From contig OX375881.1 in the NCBI GenBank assembly GCA_947359465.1, positions 78,151,414 through 78,215,413 on the forward strand: a stretch of DNA of 64,000 bases, read 5' to 3'. The notes beneath the pieces are model-generated. The model saw nothing but the letters and a program-made list of their open reading frames with translations. It had not been told where the DNA came from and did no database searches. Shown here in pieces: positions 12,490-23,222 of this stretch; within the stretch, counting starts at the first letter, position 1; each line of letters begins with the position of its first letter. Source of the stretch: Metellina segmentata (lineage: Eukaryota; Arthropoda; Arachnida; Araneae; Tetragnathidae). A program made the translations under genes and the position numbers.

Positions 12490-13115
12490 TGTCAAGGTAT
12501 GGTCGAATAACAATATGGTAACAATAATCAAGTTCCACATGTTCACATTTAAAAATCCCAAATATGAACAGCTCATGGATCAACTGTCTCGACATGTTTG
12601 TTTTTGTCAATTAAAAAATCGTGCCCCGTTTGAACAAATTAATTTAAGGTAACATTAATCCTGCTTCACATTTTAAAATCTTTCTAAACCTCAAATTTGA
12701 AGAACTCTTTAATCAATAGCCACGACAGGTCCCGGCTTAAGAGAACTGCCCTTCTATGTCCCGGTTTTGAAACATAATAATGTAACAGTAATCATGTTTC
12801 ATTTGTTTAAATTTTCAAAACACAAAATCTGAAGAGCTCATTGATTAATAGCGACATCCTATCTAGAATTTAGTCAATTCCCCATTTTTCCCAATTTTCC
12901 AAGACTAGTGTCCCTGTTTGGACGAATATCGTATGTTCGCAATACACAGTATCATGTTTCCACTTTTAAATTTTGACTCCAAGTTTGAAAAAAGCATTTA
13001 TTAATACAGTTTTGCCAGTTTGAGTCAATTTACTTCCAGTGTCCTGTTTTGAACAAATAATATCATACAATTTTAACTGTGCATCACGCTTTCCATGCTA
13101 GATAACTGTACATCC
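12490..13115. repeat. Diverged tandem array, unit about 130-150 bp
   Basis: Four and a half units start near 12491, 12624, 12757, 12909 and 13040. Each opens with GTGTCCxGTTTxGAACAAAT-like sequence, followed by TAACAxTAATCATGTTTCA, TTTAAAxTTTT, a 'TTTGAAGAGCTCATTGATTAATAG' type stretch and a 'GTCAATT' close. Units have drifted considerably. The last, truncated unit ends within about 15-60 bp of the Ig4 exon acceptor. Confidence 0.7.
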
Positions 13116-13128
13116 ACTCCATTTCCAG

Positions 13129-13419
13129 ACCCACCGCAGTTATCCCTCGTATTCGGTGCAAGCGAGCAGTATGAGCACATCCGAGAGGGCAGCGACGTCT
13201 ATTTCGAGTGCAACATCCAGGCCAACCCCCCAGTCACGGAGGTGAAGTGGCGCTTCCAGGCAAAGAATCTGGTGCATGACTCCTTGAGAGGCATCATTGT
13301 CCGAAACCACTCGTTACTGCTGCACAACGTAGGACGAAGAAACCGCGGGACCTACCAGTGTCTCGCAGCCAATGCTCAAGGCCGAGGCCGCAGTGAGGAA
13401 GTGGTGCTCAGAATACAGT
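13129..13419 (+). CDS. Sidestep-family receptor, exon for fourth Ig domain
   Basis: A 291 bp exon, phase 1 at both ends; acceptor ATTTCCAG, donor CAGT|GTAAGT. It encodes an Ig domain with the strongest Sidestep signature in the window: 'IREGSDVYFECNIQANPP' (Cys at residue 28), Trp at 41 in 'VKWRF', 'GIIVRNHSLLL', and 'GTYQCLAANAQGRG' (Cys at 78). In known Sidestep proteins the near-invariant 'I+EG.DVYFEC.I.ANP' motif marks Ig4. The incoming codon, completed from the previous exon's T, reads Tyr-Pro-Pro-Gln-Leu-Ser-Leu, so the splice is consistent. The preceding intron ends in the diverged tandem array. Confidence 0.95.
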
Positions 13420-13876
13420 GTAAGTAGTGCACTAGTAACAAGTACATTAATAAGTTCTTACACGAGAAATTAGTAGAGTTTGTTGATTGATTTGGGTGTA
13501 ATTTCAAAAGATGGAAAATCGGACGATCTGCGCCAAATGCTAGACAGAAAGCAACCAAGGGAAATATTAAATATTTTAAGATTAATTATCCTACCAACAA
13601 TGAAGGATTGCGGGAAGCAGAACGCAAGTGTTTTTATCCTTCCCAATCGGACGATAAACTGTTTATCAGCTGTTTCCAAGGTCACACCGCACCCAGGCAA
13701 GAAAAGTGACACAACTCAAAATTGCAGAATTTGAGAAACGTCCACTTAAAGGATACTCTGAAACTTATATTGAAATAGTATAAGCTTCTTTTAAGTTTTA
13801 GGTAAGTATTTATGGCGTTAACTTCTATCATATTTTATAGAATAGTAATATAACACGCTGGGGCTCCTCATACATA

Positions 13877-14762
13877 CACAGTCCAGTAACATTAATGTGA
13901 CCACCTGTCAAAAGCCAGATAACCACCTTTGGCAGAGCGGACCGCTGCGAGACGTGCAGGAAGAGAGTCAATTAGGTTCTGAAGGTGTTCACTGGGATGT
14001 TGAGCCATGCCGGCTCCAGTGCCGTGGCCATCTGCGCAAGATTACCTCCCTCCTTCAGCCTGGATTCTTCCGGCAATTGTTGCAGGGTGTTTGCTTTCAG
14101 ACGTTTCACGCCGTATACGCCAACGTCCGTCTGTCCGATGGAGCATAAAACGTGATTCATCGGAAAAAGCCACCTGCCGCCACTCTGTGGACGTCCAGTT
14201 GCGGTACTGGCGTGCAAATTCCAGCCTTCGTCGCCAATGAACAGCAGTCAGCATAGGTGCATTAACCAGGTGGAGGCCCATGCGCAGCAACGTTCGCTGA
14301 ACCGTTGTTGAGGATACACTCTTGGTAGCCCCTTGGTTCATCTGGGCGGTCAGTTGCTCAACAGTTGCACGTCTATTCGCCCGAACGCATCTCCGTAGCC
14401 TTCGTTCGCCTCTGTCATCTATAGCTCGTGGTGCACCTCATGTGCCACGCCGCTGATTTTGGATAGTGCCATTTTGCCATTCACGGTATACTTGTACCAC
14501 GGCGGCACGCGAACCGTTCACAGAATTAGCCGTTTCCGAAATGCTTCCACCCTTGGACCGAAAGCCAATAATCATGACCTTTGGGACGTCGGATAAATCG
14601 CTACGTTTCTGCATTACGCCAACGATTGAAATGTTTTCCGATGCCCTAGGACATCCTTTATATACACTCCACTGCAATGTGCTGGCACCTGCCTTTTGTG
14701 ATTGGTTATTTCACGTTGACGTCGAAAGTAGGTGGTGGTCACATTAATGTGACTAGACTGTG
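13877..14762 (-). mobile_element. Tc1-like element, internally deleted
   Basis: Terminal inverted repeats begin CACAGTCCAGTAACATTAAT on the left; the right end reads back as CACAGTCTAGTCACATTAAT. TA duplications sit at 13875-13876 and 14763-14764. The transposase runs on the minus strand. The N-terminal helix-turn-helix part is at about 14677-14438, followed by a block with 'TVQRTLLRMGLHL' and 'VAFSDESRF' (first catalytic Asp). The frame then passes straight to the C-terminal 'ALEPAWLNIPVNTF' segment near 14020. The stretch carrying the second Asp and third acidic residue is missing, so the element cannot be autonomous. Confidence 0.9.
13972..14677 (-). pseudogene. Tc1-type transposase, broken and core-deleted
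   Basis: On the minus strand, 14677-14438 is a helix-turn-helix region ('SKGGSISETANSVNGSRAAVVQVYREW'-type; only its style is cited). The frame shifts before 14341-14042, which carries the paired-domain end, 'WRQVAFSDESRFMLH' and a truncated core. The C-terminal piece continues in another frame down to about 13972. Tc1 transposases are usually about 340 residues; this remnant totals about 230. Breaks: at least two frame changes and loss of the second half of the DDE core. Confidence 0.8.
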
Positions 14763-14896
14763 TATTTTTCAATGACGTAACATCAAGATTTTTATTTTTT
14801 GACTTGTGTCACTTTTCTTGTAGACGCTCTTCTTCTGGGCATGTGCCTTGTTTGAAAGTGATAGCGTTTGTTTTTTTGAAACTGTCGTCTACTTAA

Positions 14897-15120
14897 CGGG
14901 CTGGTGGGCGTTAAATATGCCATTCCATGGCCTTAAATGTCCTCACGTTCGCGGGTGGAGAAGTTTGAGAGTGGGGTGTTCTGGTGTTCTCCTCGTCATC
15001 CGACTGTGGTTCAAAATTCGGGGGTGTTAGCCTCGGATTTTCCACATCTGTATTAATCACAGACAGTTGTCACTAGCCCGCTGTGTTGCTCCAGTGCGAC
15101 ATTAAACCACCTGCCTAACA
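14897..15120 (+). mobile_element. tRNA-derived SINE, copy 3 (5' truncated)
   Basis: It lacks the tRNA-like head. It begins in the shared body (CTTAAATGTCCTCACGTTCG, GAGAAGTTTGAGAGTGGGGT, CTCCTCGTCATCCGACTGTGG, TTCAAAATTCGGGGG) and ends with GCTCCAGTGCGACATTAAA. The truncation at the 5' side is as expected for target-primed retroposition. Confidence 0.75.
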
Positions 15121-16421
15121 ACCTGCCAGATTGAAAGCAGTAATTACAAGATGCAGGAACGAATAATTAGCTATGGCAATCGATAAACATGACGAAGAGA
15201 ACGCCCTGCCAGAAGACGTCATGACAGATGCATAACATTTCCTTAAAGGGACTTATTTATGGTCTTTTCACCAAAGCTATATAAAGAACTCACGCTTGAA
15301 TGAAACGGACAGTCATACCTGTAGGTACTTCTAAAAGTAATCGCTTTACCACATTTAACAAAATAACGAAATAACCACATCTCTAATTTTTTATAACTTG
15401 AACTGGTTAGAAGTAACACAGGAACAACTGCAGGTTTCATGTTGAAACAATGCATTCATAATTCTCATAGGGCATAATTAATGCATAATTATATATCTAT
15501 AAATATCTCAACAATTTATTTGATAGTAAAATAACATTGACAACATGTGCATAAATTTATTAGTTCGTAACTAAGAAATCGATGTTAATGGGTAATTATA
15601 TAGTGTAACTGATATAAATTTCGAATAAATATTACGATCAAGACTCACATCAAGTTTTGAAATAAATTTAATAATTAAAAAATTAATTCCATCATTTTTC
15701 TCAGCTTAGTAATTTTGGAATTTTTTTTTTACAATTTTTGATAAGTGTCAATAATTTTTAGCTATCCGGCATTTTGACTGTATCTTTATCAAAATAAAAC
15801 CAGTCATTTCAGTACTTTGGACATTTTGAGAGGTTGTATTAAATATTGTAAAAAGCCACAATTCAAAACAATAAAATCGAAATTAATTTATTTGGTTCCA
15901 AGCAAATTTAAGCATTTATAAATGTGCAAAATTCAACACAGTGACATCTCTGAGTAATACCTGACAGCGCTGAAATGCGTAACGTGAAGTACACAAAATA
16001 TATTTGGGATTTAAATCATAGACATACACATATCCGAACCCCATCTAACGAAACATCCTACCAATTTCTATAACTACTACTCCGTACATGACTCAATCAG
16101 ATCTTCAACAAATATTATTTAAATGTGAATGTTGATATGCTTGTTTACATTTCAAAATGTTTGTTCACGTTCATAGAAAAATGAATGAAACAGATGTATC
16201 TATTTTGCGCATTACATTTGAAATTGAAAGGCATCAATACTGAAGCTTCAATTTCTTCCGAAATATGAAATGATTAAAAATCTGGGGCTCTCATCTTTGC
16301 TACCGTTGTAAATTATTTTATCCCAACAAGAATAATTTAGAACTATAAACCTAACATTGTATTTTAAATACACTCATAAAATATGTAAAATAATATAATT
16401 TCATTACAATACCTTGATTTA

Positions 16422-17021
16422 CACTATAGGGACAAAAGTGTTTGGGCGCTACGGAAATTCGATGTAGGATTCATCTTACTGTAGTGTTGTTTTCCTGGTT
16501 AGAACTCGGCACATTGCTTTATGTACCTGGTACCATGAACGCTGACGTGTACCTCGATATTCTGAATAATTCGGCCTTGCCTACACTATGGCAATACTAC
16601 GGCGATGATGATTGTTTCTTCCAACAGGATCGAGCTCCATGTCTGACAGTGAGACGTGTATTGGACTAATTTCCTGAAAATGATGGGAATATGCTTGACT
16701 GGCCTGTTTAATCCCCTGATCCCCCTTAAATTCGACATCCAGAGAGACTTTATATCAATCCTATCGTGCACTTGTAGTACAGACTGGAGTGACTTGTACG
16801 ACACTGACATGCCAATCTTTACAATCATCTCTTCCCATAGCCTTGAAAGAGGCAAGGCGAGCTATTCTTGGTAAGATTTACCGAAAACGTGTAGAAAGTT
16901 TGCCTTGAAGAGTTGCAACTGTAATACAAGCAAACTGAGGGTCTACGCTTCACTAAATATAATAATAAAGGCCTTTTTTCTGAAAACCACGCAGTGTCCA
17001 AATTCCTTTGTCCATATTGTG
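16422..17021 (+). mobile_element. Tc1-like element, deletion derivative
   Basis: The ends are imperfect inverted repeats: left CACTATAGGGACAAAAGTGT, right reading back CACAATATGGACAAAGGAAT. Both are flanked by TA (16420-16421, 17022-17023). The 600 bp body carries the C-terminal half of a Tc1-type transposase on the + strand: 'GTMNADVYLDILNN', 'CFFQQDRAPC' (second catalytic Asp with Ala-Pro-Cys) and a degraded 'LDWPV*SPDPP' segment, in which a stop interrupts the usual Pro-Asp-Leu-Asn-Pro motif. The N-terminal half is gone. Confidence 0.85.
16442..16960 (+). pseudogene. C-terminal half of a Tc1-type transposase
   Basis: The open part 16442-16669 includes 'LGTLLYVPGTMNADVYL', 'LPTLWQYYGDDDCFFQQD' and 'APCLTVRRVLD'. 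After the stop at 16667 the frame continues with recognisable core and tail ('LKEARRAILGKIYRKRVESLP') to about 16960. Same family as the remnant at 43440-43920. Non-functional. Confidence 0.75.
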
Positions 17022-17288
17022 TAGTTAAAATCACGTTAGTACAAGCTAAACAATTCTTATTTTCTGTTAGGAAATGTCCCGCTTCTTCAGCAGACCAGCA
17101 TTTTCATAAACCTTAAAAATACAAAGTACAGTCACAGGGCCCCATTCTTATTCATGTATTCCTAAACAAATAAAATTTTTAACAAAACATGCTCACGATC
17201 AGAATATGCTGTTGGTATTTCCGCAGCGTTCTCCACTTTTCCCCTGCATTTATCTTCACGTAAACTTCTTCGTTCTTTTCGATCGCAG

Positions 17289-17582
17289 ATTCCCCAGTCT
17301 GCAGTGAGCGGCAGCGGAGGAACTACGGCGTGGCAAAAAATGAGGAGGTCAACGTGTCCTGCTCGGTGGATGCCGATCCCCAGGACGTTGTCTTCAAATG
17401 GACGGTTAACGGCAGCCTGACAGAAAACGCGAACGTGCTCAGTTTCGAAAGTACCGGGACATCGAAAAGTATCGCCAAGTACGTCCCCAAAGTGAAAACA
17501 GATTATGGTGCTCTCTATTGCTTTGCTAAAAATGACGTTGGTAGTATGAAAGAACCGTGCGTCTTCAACATAGTGCCTACAG
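17289..17582 (+). CDS. Sidestep-family receptor, exon for fifth Ig domain
   Basis: A 294 bp exon, phase 1 at both ends; acceptor GATCGCAG, donor ACAG|GTAAGT. Ig cysteines are at residues 25 and 78, Trp at 38. Family hallmarks are a leading 'YSPVC', then 'NYGVAKNEEVNVSCSVDADP', 'VFKWTVNGS', 'YGALYCFAKNDVGS', and 'PCVFNIVPTG'. The additional cysteines at 5 and 91, outside the canonical pair, are also conserved in Sidestep Ig5 and probably pair with each other (inference). Potential N-glycosylation sites are at Asn22 and Asn41. It joins in frame to the FN3 exon (G|GA, Gly-Pro-Pro). Confidence 0.95.
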
Positions 17583-17635
17583 GTAAGTTTTTAAACTAAT
17601 ATATTTTAAACTTTCATTGAACATGTACCGAAAGT

Positions 17636-18165
17636 TGAATTAGTAAAAGAGTAATTTACTTAAACAATTGGATTAGTAATTTAGTAAACGATTATAATAG
17701 TTTTTCAGTAACCAATTAGGTTCGCAATTTCATACAAATTAAATTATTAATTTATTAACCGATTGGATTGGTAATTTATTCACCAATGGAATTAGTAATT
17801 TACTAACAATTAGATTAGTAATTTTGTAATGGATTAAAAAGTAATTTAGTAATCAATTAGATTACTAATTTAATAGCAATTATATTAGTAATTTAATAGC
17901 AATTATATTAGTAATGTAATAAAAATTTTATTAGTAATTTAATAAAAAAATATGTTAGTAATTTAATAATAATTTGGGGATAATTTTGATTAGTAATTTA
18001 GATTTGTAAATTAATAGTAATTTATATTAGTAATTTAATAATATTTTAGCGATAGTTTAAATTATAAAAGTGATTATTAAATAGCAAATTATGTTAAGAA
18101 TTTAGCAACCAATATAATAAGTAATTTAGTAACAAATTAGATAAGCAATTAAGTAACGAATTCGA
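17636..18165. repeat. AT-rich minisatellite (TTAGTAATTTAxTAA type)
   Basis: About 25 irregular repeats of a roughly 20 bp motif around 'GATTAGTAATTTAGTAAC', with drifting spacer length, begin 50 bp after the Ig5 donor. No coding potential. Confidence 0.85.
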
Positions 18166-18310
18166 TTTGAAATTTGATAATAAAACAACAACTTAAATGT
18201 GCTTGACAAATGCTTGTGTTTGAAACGCTTCTTCCTTTGAGAGTTCTCATAGTTGATTCACTTGGACATAACATTTTTTTAATTTTATCTTTCAGCTCAA
18301 ATTTGTTTAA

Positions 18311-18531
18311 ACCTCCTGGTAGTTTTCTGACGAGGTATCTCGTCATTTACAGTACTCCCTACAACTCGATCGAGTAGATATCTCGTCTGTAGCAAAATTA
18401 TTGGTCATATTTTGGTCTGTTCATTATTGAAAAATTGGTAATATTCTGATGCAAACCGATGAAATATCTCTTCATAATCAAAATTGGTCAGACTTTTTGG
18501 ACGAGATGTCTCGGTAAAAACACTTGGAGGG
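18311..18531. mobile_element. TTAA-flanked MITE copy C
   Basis: Perfect TTAA duplications (18307-18310 and 18532-18535) flank ACCTCCTGGTAGTTTTCTGA ... AAAACACTTGGAGGG. Inside are GACGAGGTATCTCGTC near 18334, GTAGATATCTCGTC and GACGAGATGTCTCGG. Same family as copies A, B, D, E and F. Confidence 0.82.
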
Positions 18532-18650
18532 TTAATATTAATACACTAATTTACAGTTTGTTGTTCAGTTTTTACTACCTGTGATAAAAGCTGTAATAAT
18601 ATGACGAATCCTTTAGTATATTTGCCAGATACATTGTCAGTTTCATAACC

Positions 18651-18935
18651 AAACTTAAATGTTCTTGACAAACACTGTGTTTATATATTTAAATGATGGA
18701 GTTGAAAACAATTATCATGGAAATGTGTTTCAGCTTAACGAACTAAGTAGTCTTTTGGTTGGATAGAATGCTTCCAAACAAACCGTTATGTCTCATTTAA
18801 TGAGAGCAATTAATCGAGAGGAACAAATTATACCCGGAGGATTTCTCATAAATTATTATCTACCTTCTGACTTTAGAAGATACGCGATACCCTCGAATAC
18901 TTGGTATTTCCCTTACTAATACACCGATGTGCGTT
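18651..18935. repeat. Intron 3 repeat R, copy 1
   Basis: The segment aligns with 20828-21085 and 22012-22270. Shared landmarks, in order, are TTTAAATGATGGAGTTGAAA, CAGCTTAACG, TCCAAACAAACC, ATGAGAGCAATTA, ACAAATTATACCC, GGATTTCTC and CTTACxAATA. Divergence is considerable but co-linear. The first part (ACTTAAATGTTCTTGACAAA) also occurs alone at about 18188. Confidence 0.75.
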
Positions 18936-19422
18936 TGAACTATCACAAATCATGTAAAGCACATGGATACACTATATTTTGTAGTTAAGCTATAACGTAT
19001 TATTGGACATGAATTTCTCTCCTGTGCTTAAACACACCTTCGTATTTTTGCGAGCTATAAAATAATGAAAAGTTTAGAATTTACACATATGAAACTTGAG
19101 GCATCTTTATGAGTTACAATTGATAAACTGATTACACCAACTCTAATATAAATGCAAACATCAACATGCAGTGAGAAAAAATAACATTTTCTATTACCTC
19201 TCTGGTGTCAATGAAAAATTGAATAGGTCAGCAATTTTGCATAGTTTTTAATGTTTGGGTAATTTTCTGTGGTGTTGCATAGCTGTACTACGCTTTGGTA
19301 ACACTTCAATAGCCTTACACCTTGGTAGTCTTATTTCAAGTGGTAGGGCAGTATGGCTTAAGGACGATAACCTGGTCAAGCTGTGCCAAACACAGGACAG
19401 ACAAACGCCATGTAATGAATGT

Positions 19423-20050
19423 ACAGGGTGTTCGTAAACGGTTTAGAAAAAGTTAAAGGGTAGATAGTATCTATCAAGACGACCAATAATTATTATGGTA
19501 CATATGGTGGCAATCCACTCAGAGTGTCAGAAAAGCGTAAAGTAAATATTCCACGTTGAGGTTTCTACAGTGAAAAAAAGATACAACGAAATCGTGAGTT
19601 GCACAATCTCGTCCAGATCAACGAAAGATTCAAATGAGCTGATCAAAGCTATGTCCAAGGGCTCCGTTGCACAGTTCACACCTGTGAATGAAAGATTGAC
19701 GCACCCTGTAATAGATTCCTCGTGTCGCATTGATAGTGTGGTACAACAAGTATTCTTGCAACGAGATCTTCCGCAGAGTGTTAAAGTGTCTCGTACACTA
19801 ATTATTTCATGTGGCCCCACGGAAAGTTCATTGTATTTAGATCCGGTGAGCGTGGAGGCCACTTCACAGGTCCACCCCGTCCAATCCACCGCCATCGATA
19901 CCTGGCATTCAGAACCTTTCGGGCAGCGGTGCTTAAATGTGATAGGGCTCCATCATGCAGAAACCACATGTCTCTGTGTGGTGAGCGGAACAGGTTACAA
20001 CAATCCGGGAACCTGGAACACCATGAATACAAATAAAGTTTCACTAACGC
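19423..20050 (-). mobile_element. Mariner-like element remnant, one end preserved
   Basis: The left end is ACAGGGTGTTCGTAAACGGT after a TA, the typical terminus of a mariner-type element whose transposase is read on the minus strand. From 20044 the frame shows 'FLHDGALSHLS' (Asp of the second catalytic position), 'RWIGRGGPVKWPPRSPDLN' and 'WGHMK', then 'SAEDLVARI' in another frame towards 19527. The N-terminal half of the transposase and the opposite terminus are absent: the copy is truncated at about 20050. Confidence 0.82.
19527..20044 (-). pseudogene. C-terminal part of mariner-like transposase
   Basis: Same transposase family as the full-length copy at 31589-32460, which shares 'DGAPAH', 'GRGG' and 'SPDL'. 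Here the frame breaks near 19802, and later stops destroy the C-terminal domain. Only the second half of the DDD catalytic core survives. Confidence 0.8.
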
Positions 20051-20258
20051 AGATGCGCAGATGCTGAATGCACCAGAAGTAACTTAAAGGGATTGCACCT
20101 ACTACAACCCGTAGGTTGCCAGCTCACCCACTAAATAAATCGGTCACTGATTGTGGAAAGTAATGAGAAATCTAGAAGATATAAATCAGATTAGAAAATA
20201 AAATGTTAGATTACGCAAAAGTATATCTAAACGTCAAAAAATTCCAAATCTCTTTTAA

Positions 20259-20394
20259 CCCTCCAAGGGGTTTTGACGAGATATCTCGTTCGTCAAGACC
20301 TGGTATATGTTTTCATTATGACGAGAAGGTTTCGGTTTGGGGTGAGTATTCTTCTAATTACAAGATATCTAAGAACGATACTACCTTCGGAAGG
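20259..20394. mobile_element. TTAA-type MITE copy D (short)
   Basis: The left end is TTAA|CCCTCCAAGGGGTTTTGACG with GACGAGATATCTCGTTCGTC beside it. The right end (CTTCGGAAGG|GATA) is weak but reads back as a degraded version of the same terminus, including a TACAAGATATCT motif. At about 136 bp it is the shortest member, with the interior array reduced to about one unit. Confidence 0.6.
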
Positions 20395-20827
20395 GATAAC
20401 AAGTGAATAGGATGCAATCGACGTTGTCATAAGCTAAAAGTGATAACATTAAGACAGTGATAACATTAATGAACTGTTGTTTGATTTGAATTTTATTAGA
20501 TACAAGAAATCGAAACGTTATTTCACATTGTTGATTGATTCTATTTCATTTAAAGATATGGAATGTGCACATAGATACTTATATTCATTATAAATGAATA
20601 TAATTAATGTATAAATGCGGGTAATTACGCTACCATCAATAATATCAGAATGTTTACAGAATAAACTAATACACGAGCATGCTAATACAATAAAATACAA
20701 TTTTATTTTTAATTTCAAATACCTCTGATAAAATCCTGTATTAATCAGGATCTCACAGGCTTAGCAAGGTGAAGATTTAGTTCAATATCCACACTCACCC
20801 CAGCAGCGCTTTCTAATGTCGAGAAAA

Positions 20828-21085
20828 GCTCTTGTTTGAATATTTAAAGCAAAATTGAAGACAAGAAGCTCAGAAATACACTTCGGCTTAACGAGTCGTC
20901 CTCGCACTCTGCTAGGTAGAATGGTTTCCAAACAAACGCTGTATCTCATCTAATGAGAGCAATTAGTGGAGTAGAACAAATTACACCCGTGGGATTTCTC
21001 GAGAATTATAATCTTCTGGCTTTTGAAGACGCGTGATAATCGAGAAATACTTAGGATTTCCTTTACGAATAAACCAAAGCATGTG
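20828..21085. repeat. Intron 3 repeat R, copy 2
   Basis: Co-linear with copies at 18651 and 22012: GTTTGAATATTTAAA, CGGCTTAACGAG, TTTCCAAACAAACGC, CTCATCTAATGAGAGCAATT, AACAAATTACACCC, GGGATTTCTCGAGAATTAT, TACGAATAAACCAAAGCATG. Confidence 0.75.
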
Positions 21086-22011
21086 TACATACAGTAACAG
21101 TGGATCAGAACGCGAACACGGGCCTGATCTATGCCTAATAAGAGTAATTAAACTTAAAAATAAAAAGTGAATAAAATTGCTCCCTTGGGTTTAAGTACCC
21201 ATGTCATAAAAGCGTGACAGTGTTAACTTTCGTTTGAACTGCGTTACTCAAATTTGGGTGATGGAGAGAAGCATTTTTTTAAAATAAATTTGATAGAAAG
21301 CTTTACAGTTTTAATGTTTGAATAATTTTTGACCCTATAATACTGTGATAAACTTATCCACCGCTGTAAAAATTAACTTCATAAATATAAAAGTTCGTAC
21401 TGCCTCTTACACATCTTATTAAATTGGTAACTGTCGAACGAGATTATTCACTCCCACTTTCAGAAACATGCCTTATTGCACCACTCACAAACACCAGATG
21501 ATGCTTACAGCAATACGGAGCACTTTAATGGATAACCAATCACTTCCAAAGAATGTCCGAACACCTGTCTTCTATTCTTACCACAGCTTCACTTTTCATA
21601 GCAACTCAGACATCTAGTCACACAGCGTTACAACGTTGGAAAAAAACGGACTCTCAAATAGTCGCAATAATTTATTATATGACCATAAGAACGAAGGAAT
21701 ACTCGTAATATCAATACAATTAGCACGTCCTAGTGTCAATCTTCAATCTATCAACAATCAGTACCATTTATCAAATTCAATTTCTTCTGGAGAGGTAGTA
21801 TTATGATGAACATCCATCTTGCAAAACTTAACACAATACATCACTAAATATTATATACAATGCACCTGTCTTTATCAGAAGTACTTTTATAGTTGACAAT
21901 GTTGCATTGTTGTTAATAACAATTTAAGAAACAGCAATATATACCAGAGGTAAATAGTTTACCACGGAAACGTACTCAGAAAATAATCAAAGTTCCGTTA
22001 TCCTAATGGCG

Positions 22012-22270
22012 AAAACCTTTAGCGTTTGAACATTTAAATGATGAAATTGAAAACAAGTATCTATAAAATATGTTTCAACTTAACGTAACAGACTCACTTC
22101 ATGAAGGGGAAAATGCATTCAAAACAAACCACTATATTTCATGTAATGAGTGCAATCAATGCAAGAAATTACACCCAAAAGATTTATCCTACTTTGTTAT
22201 CTAGGTTTGAAGACAGATGATATCCATGAGCACTTAGTATTTTCTTTCCAAATAAACCAAAGTATGTGAA
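22012..22270. repeat. Intron 3 repeat R, copy 3
   Basis: Co-linear with the copies at 18651 and 20828: TTGAACATTTAAATGATGAA, CAACTTAACG, AACAAACC, TGTAATGAGTGCAAT, AAATTACACCC, TTTCCAAATAAACCAAAGTA. It ends just upstream of the (TA)n tract. Confidence 0.75.
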
Positions 22271-22317
22271 CACAAACGGTCGATGCTGCAGAAAATTTAC
22301 ATACACGTGTGACCTAT

Positions 22318-22500
<183 letters not shown>

Positions 22501-22944
22501 GATATCGTTAAATTGCACTTCTGTGTGAAGCTTTGTGATGCGGAATGTTGTGATTTTGCTGGAACGCTTTCTAATTTTATTTTTCCAAATTTGGAGGAGC
22601 AAATTATCTTTTGTAAATATTAATTTAAATGAAAGTCTGGATATTTAAATATGCTACATTGTTCCTGTTGAGTTACATGAACAATAGCTTTTAATTTATC
22701 TAATGTAAGTTATGTTAATTGTAATAATAGATTGTTCGTAGTCTTCTACGATAATTTTTTACTGCGAGAGGGCTAATAAGATTCGAACCTACGGCTTAAA
22801 CCTCTGGATGTTACACGTTTTCCAAGTAGTGTACAGTTTCGTTTACCCCATATCATTTTGGCGGAATAAGTTCATATATTGGTTTAAATATTCCGTGAGT
22901 TTTTTAGATTTAGAATCCTTCATAAAAATTCGGGTCGTAATAAA

Positions 22945-23222
22945 CCTGTTGGAAGAGTAACAGATTAGGAACAGGAGGGTTGCGAGTTCGAATCCAGTCA
23001 AAGACCGTCGTGTACTAGTTCACGTTAAATCTGTCGTGGCATCAAATGTCCTCATGTCGTCGTGATGTGGAAGTTTCGAGTACGGGGTGCCAGCTCAGGT
23101 GTTATCTCGTCATCTGACCATGGTTCAAAATAACGTGGTATTATCCTCAGATCCCGAACCACACCGTCGCCAGTAGCCCGATTTGTTCCTCAATTACGAC
23201 GTTAATTAAAATACCTACCTAG
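22945..23222 (+). mobile_element. tRNA-derived SINE, copy 4 (best B box)
   Basis: The head carries GTTGGAAGAGTAACAGATTA and a clear Pol III B box, GAGTTCGAATCCAG. The body (TTAAATCTGTCGTGGCATCA, TGTCCTCATGTCG, GATGTGGAAGTTTCGAG, GGGTGCCAGCTCAGGTG) and tail TACGACGTTAATTAAAATAC match the other three copies. Confidence 0.8.

Larger units (their letters stand above)
10958..13128 (+). other. Intron between Ig3 and Ig4 exons
   Basis: Canonical GTAAGT...TTTCCAG intron of about 2.2 kb. It contains MITE copy B (11016-11269) and a diverged tandem array (about 12490-13115) that runs almost to the acceptor. The remainder is AT-rich with no coding signal I trust. Confidence 0.9.
13420..17288 (+). other. 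Intron between Ig4 and Ig5 exons
   Basis: GTAAGT...GATCGCAG intron of about 3.9 kb. It contains two Tc1-type elements (13877-14762 and 16422-17021) and a 5'-truncated SINE (14897-15120). The part from 15130 to 16400 is AT-rich and shows no gene or recognisable element. Confidence 0.9.

Noticed and set aside
19570..20067. 165-codon + strand frame
   Set aside because: Antisense of the truncated mariner-like transposase, which is identified by WPPRSPDLN and DGALSH on the minus strand.
22750..22850. Possible tRNA gene on the minus strand (GGTTCGAATC box)
   Set aside because: A B-box-like sequence is present but I could not fold a convincing acceptor stem, D arm or anticodon loop; at most a relic of a SINE head.
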